From an uncultured Gemmiger sp. (GTDB lineage: Bacteria > Bacillota > Clostridia > Oscillospirales > Ruminococcaceae), in contig CAKSUQ010000001.1 of NCBI GenBank assembly GCA_934502625.1, forward strand, positions 62,001 through 126,000: a stretch of 64,000 nucleotides of DNA, read 5' to 3'. Positions 50,311 through 59,082 of the stretch are shown here, piece by piece (position 1 is the stretch's first letter; each line of letters opens with the position of its first letter). The notes beneath the pieces are model-generated. The model searched no databases and was not told where the DNA came from. It saw only the letters and a list, made by a program, of their open reading frames with translations. The position numbers and the translations under genes are program-made.

Positions 50311-50735
50311 GGGGTTGAATCACCATCCTTTTTATCCTTAGTGGGTTCCTTGCGGAAAAATTCAATCAATTTGATGCACACCTGCGCGAAGAGCAGCGGC
50401 AAGATCGCCGCCACGGGGTCGCACAGCTTTGCGCGGAAAAGCAGGATATAAATGATGACGAGTACGACTGGCCGCACAACACTGGAGGTCTGTATCTCCA
50501 GCTGCGCCTTCTGCGGGCTGCCGCCGTTCGCGGCGCGGTCAAGGGCGTTGGACACCGTGATGCTCAGCGAGAGAAAGTTGCCCATCGCCAGCACGAAGCC
50601 CGCCAACGCGCCGATGAGCACGGCGTTATCAAACCGCCCGGCCAGTGCGTAGACGGCCAGCATTGCGGCGATACAGAGGGCGACGGCTACAGCCAGACGG
50701 CCTGTCTGCTCGAAAATGTCCCGATGTTTCTGCAA
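50307..50735 (-). CDS. atpI: ATP synthase subunit I-like protein
   Basis: The 142-residue product has four membrane helices (about residues 12-30, 35-60, 85-102, 108-125) and a charged C-terminal tail. The phrase LIGALAGFVLAMGNFLSLSI in the second helix fits the AtpI family, small proteins that help assemble the c ring or supply magnesium. It lies between the atpZ-like gene and atpB, as in most clostridial operons, and overlaps atpB by four bases. Confidence 0.85.
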   Translation of the reverse strand: MQKHRDIFEQTGRLAVAVALCIAAMLAVYALAGRFDNAVLIGALAGFVLAMGNFLSLSITVSNALDRAANGGSPQKAQLEIQTSSVVRPVVLVIIYILLFRAKLCDPVAAILPLLFAQVCIKLIEFFRKEPTKDKKDGDSTP

Positions 50736-50750
50736 CGGACACTCCCCTTT

Positions 50751-51017
50751 CTAATGTTGGTTGAAGTTGACAGGCGGCGGTTCCTTTTTCTTGGGGGCTT
50801 TTCCCTGCCGATCCAGCGCCTGCAAGGAACTGCGCAGGCAGCTGACGGCGGCCAGCACGCCGACGGCGACGCCCACCGCCACGACCCAGCCGCCCAGCGC
50901 AAAATGCCGCCGAAGCCAGACCGCCCCCATAATGCAGAGTGTGGGCGGAATGACGATGGACAAACCAAACTGGGTCAGCCAGACAAGATGGCGGGCGGCA
51001 TCATATAGGTTTTTCAT
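50751..51017 (-). CDS. AtpZ-like small membrane protein, first gene of the ATP synthase operon
   Basis: The 88-residue product (MKNLYDAARHLVWLTQFGLS) has two membrane helices (LTQFGLSIVIPPTLCIMGAV and VVAVGVAVGVLAAVSC) joined by a short WLRRHFALGG loop, and a basic C-terminal tail. This is the layout of AtpZ/AtpI-type proteins thought to act in c-ring assembly or Mg2+ supply. The order and short spacing with atpI support the call. Confidence 0.75.
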   Translation of the reverse strand: MKNLYDAARHLVWLTQFGLSIVIPPTLCIMGAVWLRRHFALGGWVVAVGVAVGVLAAVSCLRSSLQALDRQGKAPKKKEPPPVNFNQH

Positions 51018-51053
51018 GACCGCTCGTCCCCCATCGTGTAATCAACTATCCCA

Positions 51054-51082
51054 AGTATACAACAGAATACGCCGTATTTCAA
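51054..51082 (-). promoter_or_regulatory. Promoter of the ATP synthase operon
   Basis: TTGAAA (51077-51082) and TATACT (51054-51059) are 17 bases apart on the minus strand, about 35 bases before the first gene. The leader is short. Confidence 0.7.
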
Positions 51083-51092
51083 CAGTTATTTT

Positions 51093-51446
51093 TCACTCGC
51101 ATGGGGGATTTTGTATAGATTTTATACAGTTTGTCGGTACACGGTGCGGCTGTCCGCTCTGCCCCACAGTGAATACGTCCAGCGCCAACAGCACCGGGTA
51201 CAGATAGCTTGCCCCGTAACAGCCGATTTTCTTCGGCCCGGTAATGGCAATCCCTGTGGTTTCCAGCTCGCTAATTTTTTCCAGCGCCTGTTCCACCGTC
51301 GAAACCGTAATGGATTTGCGGCGGCGGTTGACGAAAAGTTCGCCGCCCCGGATCGTGTAGAAAAAGGGCAAGCCCTTTGCGGTGTAGAAGGTTTCGCGCT
51401 GATGCTGCTGCAAAAGCGGCCAGACTTCTTCGATCGATTTAGTCAT
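51093..51446 (-). CDS. Conserved hypothetical protein, 117 residues
   Basis: The product starts MTKSIEEVWPLLQQHQRETF and continues YTAKGLPFFYTIRGGELFVN, RKSITVSTVEQALEKISEL and TGPKKIGCYGASYLYPVLLA. It looks soluble, with an N-terminal helix, a beta hairpin around IRGGELFV, then a helix. Proteins with this N-terminal half are common in Clostridia without known function; a nucleic-acid role is possible. The gene lies alone between plsY and the ATP synthase operon. Confidence 0.6.
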   Translation of the reverse strand: MTKSIEEVWPLLQQHQRETFYTAKGLPFFYTIRGGELFVNRRRKSITVSTVEQALEKISELETTGIAITGPKKIGCYGASYLYPVLLALDVFTVGQSGQPHRVPTNCIKSIQNPPCE

Positions 51447-51512
51447 TTTACATCACCTGCAAGGCTGTATTCAGTATAAAGGATAAACACAGTTGAACTC
51501 AATGTACAAAAA

Positions 51513-51540
51513 ACACCGCATGACCAAAATCATACGGTGT
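51513..51540 (-). terminator. Terminator of the der-plsY operon
   Basis: ACACCG(T)ATGAT / (A)TCATGCGGTGT pairs imperfectly with a TTTGG loop and is followed by TTTTTTG on the minus strand. Confidence 0.75.
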
Positions 51541-51552
51541 CAATGGGACAGG

Positions 51553-52230
51553 TTACTTCTTTTGTCCAAAACGGTATTCGGTGCCGTTTTTCAGGCGTTC
51601 AATGTTGGAACGGTGCAGCCAGATGACCATAGCAGCCATGATGACGCAGCAAACCGTGCTGAACACGATGGTAGCGGCGTTCGCGCCGCGGGCAATCAGG
51701 TTGATGAGGGTGCCCACCGGGTACAGCGCAGCAATGATGATGCTGCCCAGCGAGACGATGCGGGTGGCAGCAACTTCGATCAGGAAAATGCCCAGCAGCA
51801 CGGCGCAGACGAGCGGCTCGGTGGCGAGAGCCGCGCCCGCGCCGACCAGCACGCCCTTGCCGCCCTTGAAACCGAAGAAAATAGGGCGGCTATGGCCGAT
51901 CATGCAGAAGATGGCGGCCAGATACGCGCCGCAGACAGGGTCAAGCGAACTCTGCCAAGCCGCACCCGTGCCGGAGAGCAGCGCATCAAAGATGAAACGC
52001 CCCAGGTTGACCGCCGCCACGCTCTTACCTACATCGCCGATGGTCGTAAACACGGCAGGCAGCTTGCCGTAGGTGCGCAGAACATTCGTCATGCCGGCGT
52101 TTCCGCTGCCGTGGTTGCGCACATCATCGTTGTACATGACCTTGGAAATCAGCACGCCGAACAGGATGCTGCCCAGCAGGTAACCGCCTGCTGCGGTCAG
52201 CACGCAGGCCAGAAGGATATTTTTTACCAT
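51553..52230 (-). CDS. plsY: Glycerol-3-phosphate acyltransferase
   Basis: PlsY transfers an acyl group from acyl-phosphate to glycerol 3-phosphate, the first step of phospholipid synthesis. The 225-residue product has about five membrane helices and the three family motifs: SILFGVLISK with HGSGNAGMTNVLRTYGK (motif 1), GHSRPIFFGFKGGKGVLVGA (motif 2) and the C-terminal phrase near LHRSNIERLKNGTE (motif 3). It follows der after three bases. Confidence 0.95.
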   Translation of the reverse strand: MVKNILLACVLTAAGGYLLGSILFGVLISKVMYNDDVRNHGSGNAGMTNVLRTYGKLPAVFTTIGDVGKSVAAVNLGRFIFDALLSGTGAAWQSSLDPVCGAYLAAIFCMIGHSRPIFFGFKGGKGVLVGAGAALATEPLVCAVLLGIFLIEVAATRIVSLGSIIIAALYPVGTLINLIARGANAATIVFSTVCCVIMAAMVIWLHRSNIERLKNGTEYRFGQKK

Positions 52231-52233
52231 GGA

Positions 52234-53577
52234 TTACACCTTTCCTGCCTTGACCGCGCCGTCGCCGTGCTCGCGGGTAATCATCTTGATGGGGGTGCCG
52301 GTCAGGCCGAACGTCTCGCGGATCTGGTTCTCCAAATAGCGCTGATACGAGAAATGGAACAGCGCTTTCTGGTTGACGAAGCAGACGAACGTCGGCGGGC
52401 GGGTCGAGATCTGGGTGATATAGAATACCTTCAGGCGCTTGCCCTTGTCGGACGGCGGCTGCACCTTGGCAGTAGCGCGGGCGAGCATCTCGTTCAGCGC
52501 ACCGGTGGGCACACGGGTGCCGTTCTGGATGTCGACGAAGTGGATCGTCTCGAACAGCTTGTCGACGCGCTGGCCGGTCTTGGCGCTGATGAAGATGATT
52601 GGCGCGTAGGACATGAAGCTGAAGTCCTCCTCCAGCTTTTTGCGCATGGCGTCCATCGTGTAGCTGTCTTTTTCGACGGCATCCCACTTGTTGACAGCGA
52701 TGATGCAGGCCTTGCCCTGCTCGTGCGCGTAGCCCGCGACCTTGGAGTCCTGCTCGGTGAAGCCGACGGTGGCATCGATCATGATGACGCAGACGCGGCT
52801 GCGCTCGACAGCGGCCAAGCTGCGCAGAACGCTGTAGCGCTCGACACCGCTCTCGACCTTGCCGCGCTTGCGCAGACCAGCGGTATCGGTAAAGATGAAC
52901 TTGCCGTACTTGTTCTCGACCATTGTGTCGATGGCGTCGCGGGTCGTACCGGCTTCGTTGGCAACGATGAGGCGGTTTTCGCCCAAAATGTGATTGATGA
53001 GGCTGGATTTGCCCACATTAGGGCGGCCAATGACCGCGACCGTGATGCGGTCGTCGTCGTCCTCGATCTCATCCTCAAAGTTGAGGTGGGCGCAGACGGC
53101 GTCCAGCAGGTCGCCGGTGCCGTGGCCGTGTACGCCGGAAACCGGAATCAGCTCGCCAAGGCCGAGGGTGTAAAAATCATACAGCTCCATCGGCGGCTCG
53201 CCGACCTTGTCGCATTTGTTGACGGCCAGCACAACGGGCTTGCCGCTGCGCATCAGCATCCCGGCGACGTCCTGATCCTGCGGCGTGACGCCTGCGGACA
53301 GCTCGGTCACCATGACGATGCAGTCCGCCGAGTCGATAGCGAGCTGCGCCTGTTCGCGCATATGCGCCAGCAGGCCGTCGTCGATGCGCGGCTCAATGCC
53401 GCCGGTGTCGACCAGCAGGAATTTGTGCCCCGACCACTCGCAGTCGCAGAAAATGCGGTCGCGGGTGACGCCGGGGGTATCCTCGACGATGGCGAGGCGC
53501 TGGCCGGTCAGCTTATTAAAAATAGTGGATTTGCCCACGTTGGGACGACCCACGATGGCTACGATCGGTTTTGCCAT
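52234..53577 (-). CDS. der: Ribosome-assembly GTPase Der (EngA)
   Basis: Der is a double-domain GTPase needed for 50S assembly. The 447-residue product has two G domains with P-loops GRPNVGKSTIFN (near residue 9) and GRPNVGKSSLIN (near 190), DTGG and DTAG switch II motifs, NKCD and NKWD, and a C-terminal KH-like domain from about residue 350. It is the middle gene of the DUF512-der-plsY operon, a common order in Clostridia. Confidence 0.97.
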   Translation of the reverse strand: MAKPIVAIVGRPNVGKSTIFNKLTGQRLAIVEDTPGVTRDRIFCDCEWSGHKFLLVDTGGIEPRIDDGLLAHMREQAQLAIDSADCIVMVTELSAGVTPQDQDVAGMLMRSGKPVVLAVNKCDKVGEPPMELYDFYTLGLGELIPVSGVHGHGTGDLLDAVCAHLNFEDEIEDDDDRITVAVIGRPNVGKSSLINHILGENRLIVANEAGTTRDAIDTMVENKYGKFIFTDTAGLRKRGKVESGVERYSVLRSLAAVERSRVCVIMIDATVGFTEQDSKVAGYAHEQGKACIIAVNKWDAVEKDSYTMDAMRKKLEEDFSFMSYAPIIFISAKTGQRVDKLFETIHFVDIQNGTRVPTGALNEMLARATAKVQPPSDKGKRLKVFYITQISTRPPTFVCFVNQKALFHFSYQRYLENQIRETFGLTGTPIKMITREHGDGAVKAGKV

Positions 53578-53604
53578 GTCTGCCTTCCTCCCTCTACTCT
53601 CTTG

Positions 53605-54936
53605 TTATCGTTTGAATTTTATCGTTTTGCGCTTATGGGCGCTCAGCAGTGCCTTGCAGCACCCGCCACCGTCGGTGGGGATGCTGATGGCACGGCAGCC
53701 AAGCGCCTTGCCCAGCTGTTCCAGCGTAATATCATCGAGGAACTGCCCCTTCTCGTCGCGGATCATAACCTCCGGCACGCAGAGCAGGTCGCTGTTCAGC
53801 TTGCCGCCGCACTGCTTGATGATGTCAGTGCCGGTAATCAGCCCTGCCACGCTGACGTTGCCGCCGAAATACTCGTTTTGGATCTTGTGAACTGTGACTT
53901 TTACCTGAGGATATTTTTGCATTAGCGCGTCGGCGCAGTCCTGAATGAGCGGCCCCGCCAGCGTGCCGGTCACGACGTCCATGCTGTGCGGCAACACAAG
54001 GCCGGGGTAATCGTCCAATTCCTCCAAGAACGTATCGTGGTAGAGCCGCCACATGCCGACGCCGTCCTCCAACTGGGCGAACTCGTCGTAAAATTCTGCC
54101 GGGGGCAGCGGCCGCTCGGCGGTCAGGTACCATTCATCGCTGGGATAGACGACGCTGCGGCCATACTCGGCGCGGCATTCCTGTGCGAACTCCTCCATGA
54201 TGTCCAGCGCCGCAGCGGCGCTTTCTTTATCATAGGGCGTCAGCTTGAAGAGCTTATCGCGGTAGTCGGTGACACCGGCGGGCACCGCCGCGATACTGCC
54301 GACCTGCGGGCGCAGGGCAAGCAGATCGGTCAGGGTGCGGCGCAGTTCCTCGCCGTCGTTGATGCCGCGGCAGAGCACGAGCTGACAGTTCAGCTCGATA
54401 CCGCCCGCCGCCAGCTTCGGCAGGTATTTCAGCACCTCGCCGCCGCGCTTGTTCGCCAGCATCCGCACCCGCAGTTCGGGGTTCGTCGTGTGTACCGAGA
54501 CGAAGATTGGGCTGATGTGCATTTGAATAATGCGGTCGATCTCGTGTTCGGTCAGGTTCGTCAGCGTGATATAGTTGCCGAACAAAAAGCTCAGGCGCTC
54601 GTCGTCGTCCTTAAAATAGAGCGGCTCGCGCATGCCGGGCGGCAGCTGGTCGATGAAGCAGAACATGCAGTGATTGGCGCAGCTGTGCTTCTCGTCGCCC
54701 AAATAGGTCTTGAAGTTGCAGCCCAGCGGCTCATACTCGCTTTTTTGCACCTGAATGGTGCGGTGCTGCTCGTTCTCGCAGACCTCCAGCGAGAACGACT
54801 GCGGCGTTGTATAGAACTGGTAGTCCAGCGCATCGTTCAAAGGGTGGCCGTCGATGGCCAGCAGTGCGCAGCCGACCGTCAGGCCGAACCGCTGTGCGGG
54901 GGATGCCTCATCCACCGCCGTGACATACAGTGCCAT
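53605..54936 (-). CDS. DUF512-family radical-SAM-like iron-sulfur protein with PDZ domain
   Basis: The 443-residue product begins with a PDZ-like domain (AVDEASPAQRFGLTVGCALL, about residues 4-60). The radical SAM cluster motif CANHCMFCFID (Cys at 86, 90 and 93) follows, then a TIM-barrel-like core and a DUF512 C-terminal domain with DVVTGTLAGP and ITGTDI. Family members occur next to der in most Firmicutes. A role in ribosome or tRNA maturation has been suspected but the reaction is not known to me. It starts the operon. Confidence 0.85.
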   Translation of the reverse strand: MALYVTAVDEASPAQRFGLTVGCALLAIDGHPLNDALDYQFYTTPQSFSLEVCENEQHRTIQVQKSEYEPLGCNFKTYLGDEKHSCANHCMFCFIDQLPPGMREPLYFKDDDERLSFLFGNYITLTNLTEHEIDRIIQMHISPIFVSVHTTNPELRVRMLANKRGGEVLKYLPKLAAGGIELNCQLVLCRGINDGEELRRTLTDLLALRPQVGSIAAVPAGVTDYRDKLFKLTPYDKESAAAALDIMEEFAQECRAEYGRSVVYPSDEWYLTAERPLPPAEFYDEFAQLEDGVGMWRLYHDTFLEELDDYPGLVLPHSMDVVTGTLAGPLIQDCADALMQKYPQVKVTVHKIQNEYFGGNVSVAGLITGTDIIKQCGGKLNSDLLCVPEVMIRDEKGQFLDDITLEQLGKALGCRAISIPTDGGGCCKALLSAHKRKTIKFKR

Positions 54937-54966
54937 CGCTTACACTCCTTTTCGTTTCAATAAAAA

Positions 54967-54991
54967 ATGGGGAAGGCATCGCCCTCCCCAC
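54967..54991 (-). terminator. Terminator of yceD-rpmF
   Basis: GTGGGGAGGGC / GCCTTCCCCAT with a GAT loop is followed by TTTTTTA on the minus strand, after the rpmF stop. Confidence 0.8.
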
Positions 54992-55000
54992 GCAAGAGAC

Positions 55001-55186
55001 TTACGCCTCTTTCTTGATGACTTCCTGGCCTTTGTAGTAGCCACACTTGCCGCAAACCTTATGGGGAACCTTCAGTTCGCCACACTGCGGGCACTTCACC
55101 AGCGTAGGCGCCTCCAGTTTCCAGACATTAGAGCGACGTTTATCGCGGCGGGCTTGAGAATGCTTTCTCTTGGGTACGATAGCCAT
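55001..55186 (-). CDS. rpmF: Large-subunit ribosomal protein bL32
   Basis: The 61-residue product starts MAIVPKRKHSQARRDKRRSN, the bL32 signature, and has a zinc ribbon with CPQC and CGKCGYYKG. It is the zinc-binding (C+) form. The ribosome site is TAAGGAGGTGTCCGATT. It follows the yceD-like gene after 24 bases, the standard arrangement. Confidence 0.97.
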   Translation of the reverse strand: MAIVPKRKHSQARRDKRRSNVWKLEAPTLVKCPQCGELKVPHKVCGKCGYYKGQEVIKKEA

Positions 55187-55210
55187 AATCGGACACCTCC
55201 TTGGTGAAAT

Positions 55211-55711
55211 TCAACTTAATAGTTGTTTTAATATGCTAAGCCTTGCATCTGCAGGGGCAGCATTGTCTGCCGGTTGGCAGGAACACCCTGCCGCCTTCTT
55301 CTTGCCGCAGATGGGGCATAGACCTTGACAATCAGCGCTGCACAGCAGCACCGGGGGAACCTCGAAAATCAGCTCCTGATAGGCGAGCTCTTCGAGGTCG
55401 AGACAACCTTGCTCGTTGCACGGCAGTTCAAAATCCGGGTCTTCGAGGTCGCGATCCCGCACGAAATACTCGCGCTGAAAATCGTAATCCTGCGTCAGCG
55501 GTTCGAGACAGCGCGCACACTCGGCATGGATCTGTGCCCTTACACACAAGAGCAACGCTGCGCCATCCTCGGTGAGCGTCGCTGTAAAATCACATTCTGC
55601 CGGGGTGCTTACGTGATAACCCCCGAAATCCGCCTGAGAAAAATCAGCCTTGAAATGCGCCTCATAGGGCTTGCGGCCGCTTTCCAGAAAAGAACGAAGA
55701 TCAAATTGCAT
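55211..55711 (-). CDS. yceD: YceD family protein (DUF177)
   Basis: The start at 55711 (MQFDLRSFLESGRKPYEAHF) follows TTTTGAGGTGTACT; a frame to 55723 is three residues longer but starts inside that site. The 166-residue product has CARCLEPL near residue 80 and a C-terminal set CSADCQGLCPICGKKKAAGC, which looks like a zinc site and is typical of the family. YceD proteins help 23S rRNA processing and 50S assembly and nearly always precede rpmF. Confidence 0.92.
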   Translation of the reverse strand: MQFDLRSFLESGRKPYEAHFKADFSQADFGGYHVSTPAECDFTATLTEDGAALLLCVRAQIHAECARCLEPLTQDYDFQREYFVRDRDLEDPDFELPCNEQGCLDLEELAYQELIFEVPPVLLCSADCQGLCPICGKKKAAGCSCQPADNAAPADARLSILKQLLS

Positions 55712-55815
55712 AGTACACCTCAAAAGGTTGCTTAAATAGTATACACAAGCGAAGGGGGCTTGTCAACCTGTAAAACACAAAAAGTTGAGATTTTTTTAGA
55801 TTTTTCGCATAAAAT

Positions 55816-55842
55816 CGGGGCGGGAAGCACTTCCCCGCCCCG
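55816..55842 (-). terminator. Terminator of the small P-loop protein gene
   Basis: CGGGGCGGGGAAG / CTTCCCGCCCCG is followed by ATTTTATG on the minus strand; the T run is interrupted, but the stem is very strong. Confidence 0.65.
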
Positions 55843-55871
55843 AAATCTCAGTTTTTTGCGGCTTATAAAGC

Positions 55872-56276
55872 TCAGATAACGAACTTCTTCAAATCCTCCG
55901 GCAGATCAGCAGCGTCCGCAGAGACGGTGACAACGACCTCGATGTTCTGGGTGATCTTGTCGATGGCGTTCAGAACCTTGGCGGCAGCAGCCATGTCGTG
56001 ATCGGTGATGCGCAGGATGCCGTCGAGGAACAGCTCGGTGATGTCGTAGTTACCGGCCAGCATACCGGCGACGAAGCCGTACAGCATGTCGGCACCGGCG
56101 ACGCCGTACTCGTCCACGTCGACCAAACGGGCAGAGTGGTTGATCTCGGTGGTGAGCTTCATGCACTTTTCGATGACAACAATGTTGCCGGAGGTGGTCT
56201 TGACGGCCTTGTCGATCATGTCGATCATGGTCTTGGTCTTACCGGAGCCTTTGGTTCCAACAATCAGTTTCAGCAT
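55872..56276 (-). CDS. Small P-loop ATPase-like protein, 134 residues
   Basis: The product (MLKLIVGTKGSGKTKTMIDM) has a clear Walker A, GTKGSGKT at residues 7-14. Its C-terminal part resembles a compact RecA or kinase-like core: IVVIEKC, ARLVDVDEY, ITELFLDGIL as a possible Walker B, IEVVVTVSAD. It is too short for a kinase with a lid. Proteins like this are found in Oscillospiraceae and relatives without known function. It lies between pgi and yceD with its own terminator. Confidence 0.7.
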   Translation of the reverse strand: MLKLIVGTKGSGKTKTMIDMIDKAVKTTSGNIVVIEKCMKLTTEINHSARLVDVDEYGVAGADMLYGFVAGMLAGNYDITELFLDGILRITDHDMAAAAKVLNAIDKITQNIEVVVTVSADAADLPEDLKKFVI

Positions 56277-56324
56277 AGGGGGTTACCTCCTTATATTCGT
56301 CAGCGCGCAATGCGCGTAGTTCCT

Positions 56325-57659
56325 TTAGTCTTTCAGCGCGGCTTCCAGTTCAGCCTTGCGATCCTCGTAACCGGGCTTGCCCAGCAGGGCGAACATGTTC
56401 TTCTTATAGCTCTCTACGCCGGGCTGGTCGAACGGGTTGACGCTCAGCAGATAGCCGGAGACAGCGCAGGCTTTCCAGAAGAAGTAGATCAGCTCGCCGA
56501 CGTCATGGGCGGACAGGCTGTCGACCTCGATCAGACCCAGCGGCACACCGCCGTCAGTGTGGGCAAGGATCGTGCCCTCCATGGCCTTGCGGTTGACAAC
56601 GCTCATGTTCTGGTTGGCGAGGAAGTTCAGACCGTCGAAGTTGCCCTCCAGCTCCTCGATATAGAAGTCCTGACGGGTGTTCTTAACGTCGACATAAGTC
56701 TCGAACATGACGCGCGCGCCATCCTGCAGGAACTGACCCATCGAGTGCAGGTCGGTGGAGAAAATGCAGGACGTGGGCATCAGACCCTTCTGGTCTTTGC
56801 CCTCGCTCTCACCGAACAGCTGCTTGTACCATTCGTTCATCATGGTGAAGTCAGGCTCGAAGCAGGCCAGCGTCTCAACGCTGCGGCCCTTGCGGTACAG
56901 GATGTTGCGGGTCATGGCATAACGGTAGGCATCGTTGTCCATGCTCAGCTTGCCGAACTTCTCGCGGCCGTCGGCAGCACCCTGCATCAGCTCGTCAATG
57001 TCGATGCCGGCACAGGCGATGGGCAAAAGACCCACAGCGGTCAGCACGGAGTAACGGCCACCGACGTCGTCGGGAACAACGAAGGTCGGCCAGCCCTGCT
57101 CGGTCGCCAGCTGCTTCAGCGTGCCCTTGGCGCGGTCGGTGGTGGCGTAGATGCGCTTGTTGGCTTCCTCGACACCGACGGAATCCTCCAGCAGCTTGCG
57201 CAGGACGCGGAAGGCCAGCGCCGTCTCGGTGGTGGTTCCGGACTTGGAGATGACGTTGATGGAGAAACGCTTGCCCTTCGTCAGCTTGATGATGTCATTC
57301 AGCGCGGTCGGGCTGATGGTGTTGCCGCAGAAGTAGATCTTCAGGCCGTCGTCGACCTCATTGTGGTACAGACCCTTGACGGCCTCGACCACGGCGCGGG
57401 CACCCAGATAGGAGCCGCCGATACCGGCGACGAGCAGCACATCGGAATCCGAGCGGATCTTCTGTGAGGCCTCTTTGATGCGGGCAAACTCTTCCTTATC
57501 ATAAGTAACAGGCAGGTCAAGCCAACCCAAGAAGTCGTTGCCAGCGCCCGTTTTGGACTCCAGCTGCTGATGGGCTAACTCGACCTGCGGATAGATTGCC
57601 TCATATTCTTCAGGACGGATGAATTTTGCAAGATGCTTACCGTTAAAGCTAACAGCCAT
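56325..57659 (-). CDS. pgi: Glucose-6-phosphate isomerase
   Basis: Pgi interconverts glucose 6-phosphate and fructose 6-phosphate. The start at 57659 (MAVSFNGKHLAKFIRPEEYE) follows AAGGAGGAGCTAAAG; a frame to 57812 lacks a site. The 444-residue product has GIGGSYLGARAVVEAVKG, the ISKSGTTTETALAFR phosphate loop, the DVGGRYSVLTAVGLLPIACAG signature and the conserved GGVPLGLIEVDSLS near the end. The length fits the short bacterial form. Confidence 0.96.
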   Translation of the reverse strand: MAVSFNGKHLAKFIRPEEYEAIYPQVELAHQQLESKTGAGNDFLGWLDLPVTYDKEEFARIKEASQKIRSDSDVLLVAGIGGSYLGARAVVEAVKGLYHNEVDDGLKIYFCGNTISPTALNDIIKLTKGKRFSINVISKSGTTTETALAFRVLRKLLEDSVGVEEANKRIYATTDRAKGTLKQLATEQGWPTFVVPDDVGGRYSVLTAVGLLPIACAGIDIDELMQGAADGREKFGKLSMDNDAYRYAMTRNILYRKGRSVETLACFEPDFTMMNEWYKQLFGESEGKDQKGLMPTSCIFSTDLHSMGQFLQDGARVMFETYVDVKNTRQDFYIEELEGNFDGLNFLANQNMSVVNRKAMEGTILAHTDGGVPLGLIEVDSLSAHDVGELIYFFWKACAVSGYLLSVNPFDQPGVESYKKNMFALLGKPGYEDRKAELEAALKD

Positions 57660-57769
57660 CTTTAGCTCCTCCTTTGTTATTTTTATATCCCAATGATACC
57701 GTTTTGCGTCGGTATTGTCAAGCAAAAGCAGGGGGCTTTTTTCGACTTTTTCATGAATTTTGCACAAAA

Positions 57770-58945
57770 TCAGTTTTTCAGCAGCAGGCTTTCGGCCAAT
57801 TTTGCAAAGCAATAACCGAAACTTAACGCATCAACGTTCTGTGCAGCGGTGATAGGGTAGGTCTTGACCTCGACGCCGTTCTTCAGGATTTTCACAGCGC
57901 CGACCGTGTCCCCCGCCGCGACGGGTGCGGTCAGTGTTTCCGGCAGATCGAGTATCGCCTGCAGCGCGCCGCCCTCACCCTTCGGCGTCAGATAGCGGCC
58001 GGGCGCGGTGTAGGCAAGACCGACCTCCGGCGCAGTGCCGTGGGTCACGGGCAGCGTCTGCGGTGCATCGGCGGGCAGCTCGGCAGCGGAGTTCTCGTAG
58101 TGGGCGAAGCCGTAGTCGAGCAGCGACGTGGCGGCGGCAAACCGCTCCTTACCGGAGGACGATCCCAGCACCACGGCGATGAGCCGCAGGCCGTCGCGCT
58201 CGGCACTGGCCGAGATGCAGACGCCCGCGCCGCCTGTCGTGCCGGTCTTCAGCCCTGTGATGCCGCTGTAGCTTTTCAGCAGCTTATTTGTGTTGACAAG
58301 CTGGGTCGCGCCGCCGCGCAGGGTATCCATCCAGATGGAGCAGTAGTCCCGCACCTCGGTGTGGTGCAAAAGCATCTCGCGGCTCATCGTCGCCACATCC
58401 CGCGCCGTGGACAGGTGCCCTGCCTCGTCGAGGCCGCAGGCGTTGACGAAGTGGGTGTTCGTCATGCCCAGCTCGGCAGCGCGGGCGTTCATCTTCTCGG
58501 CAAAGGCGGTCTCGCTGCCGCCGACGTACTCGGCCACCGCGACAGCGGCGTCATTGGCGCTGGAAATGCAAATGGCCTTGAGCATATCGTCCAGCGTCAT
58601 TTCCTCGCCGGGCTCCAGCCAGATCTGGCTGCCGCCCATGTGGTAGGCGTGCTCGCTGATCGGGACGAGATCGTCCAAGTGAATTTGTCCGGCCTCCAGC
58701 GCCTCAAAGGTCAGCAGCAGTGTCATGACTTTGGTGATGGAAGCGATGGGGCGGCGCTCGTCGGCGTTTTTCTCGTACAGCACAGTGCCGGAGTCCTCGT
58801 CGATGAGAATGGCCGCTGCGCAGGGTACGTCAAAATCGCCGGCCGTCGCCGGGGTGATGCCCTCGGCCGACGCGGCAAAGCCGCGCAGGATCGACAGCAC
58901 CGCCAGCATCAGGCAGAGCAGCAGGGTCACGGCACGTTTTTTCAT
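57770..58945 (-). CDS. D-alanyl-D-alanine carboxypeptidase (DacF/PBP5 type)
   Basis: This low-molecular-mass penicillin-binding protein removes the last D-Ala from stem peptides. The 391-residue product has a signal peptide (residues 3-25, ending GFAASA), the SxxK motif SITK at 69-72, SAN at 129-131 and KTGTTG near residue 230. A C-terminal beta domain from about residue 300 and a last helix (FAKLAESLLLK) could anchor it at the membrane. It is divergent from mtaB. Confidence 0.93.
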   Translation of the reverse strand: MKKRAVTLLLCLMLAVLSILRGFAASAEGITPATAGDFDVPCAAAILIDEDSGTVLYEKNADERRPIASITKVMTLLLTFEALEAGQIHLDDLVPISEHAYHMGGSQIWLEPGEEMTLDDMLKAICISSANDAAVAVAEYVGGSETAFAEKMNARAAELGMTNTHFVNACGLDEAGHLSTARDVATMSREMLLHHTEVRDYCSIWMDTLRGGATQLVNTNKLLKSYSGITGLKTGTTGGAGVCISASAERDGLRLIAVVLGSSSGKERFAAATSLLDYGFAHYENSAAELPADAPQTLPVTHGTAPEVGLAYTAPGRYLTPKGEGGALQAILDLPETLTAPVAAGDTVGAVKILKNGVEVKTYPITAAQNVDALSFGYCFAKLAESLLLKN

Positions 58946-59009
58946 GGCAGCACACCTCCGGCGGAAATCGCTTTGGTACTACGGTATGCGGCTGCGGGTG
59001 GAATTAGTA

Positions 59010-59038
59010 TTGCGCTTTTGGCGAGATTCTATTATAAT
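59010..59038 (+). promoter_or_regulatory. Promoter of mtaB
   Basis: TTGCGC (59010-59015) and TATAAT (59033-59038) are 17 bases apart, about 45 bases before the mtaB start. Confidence 0.7.
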
Positions 59039-59082
59039 ATATTGTATATGTCATTCTATATAAAGTAAAGGAATCACAAACC

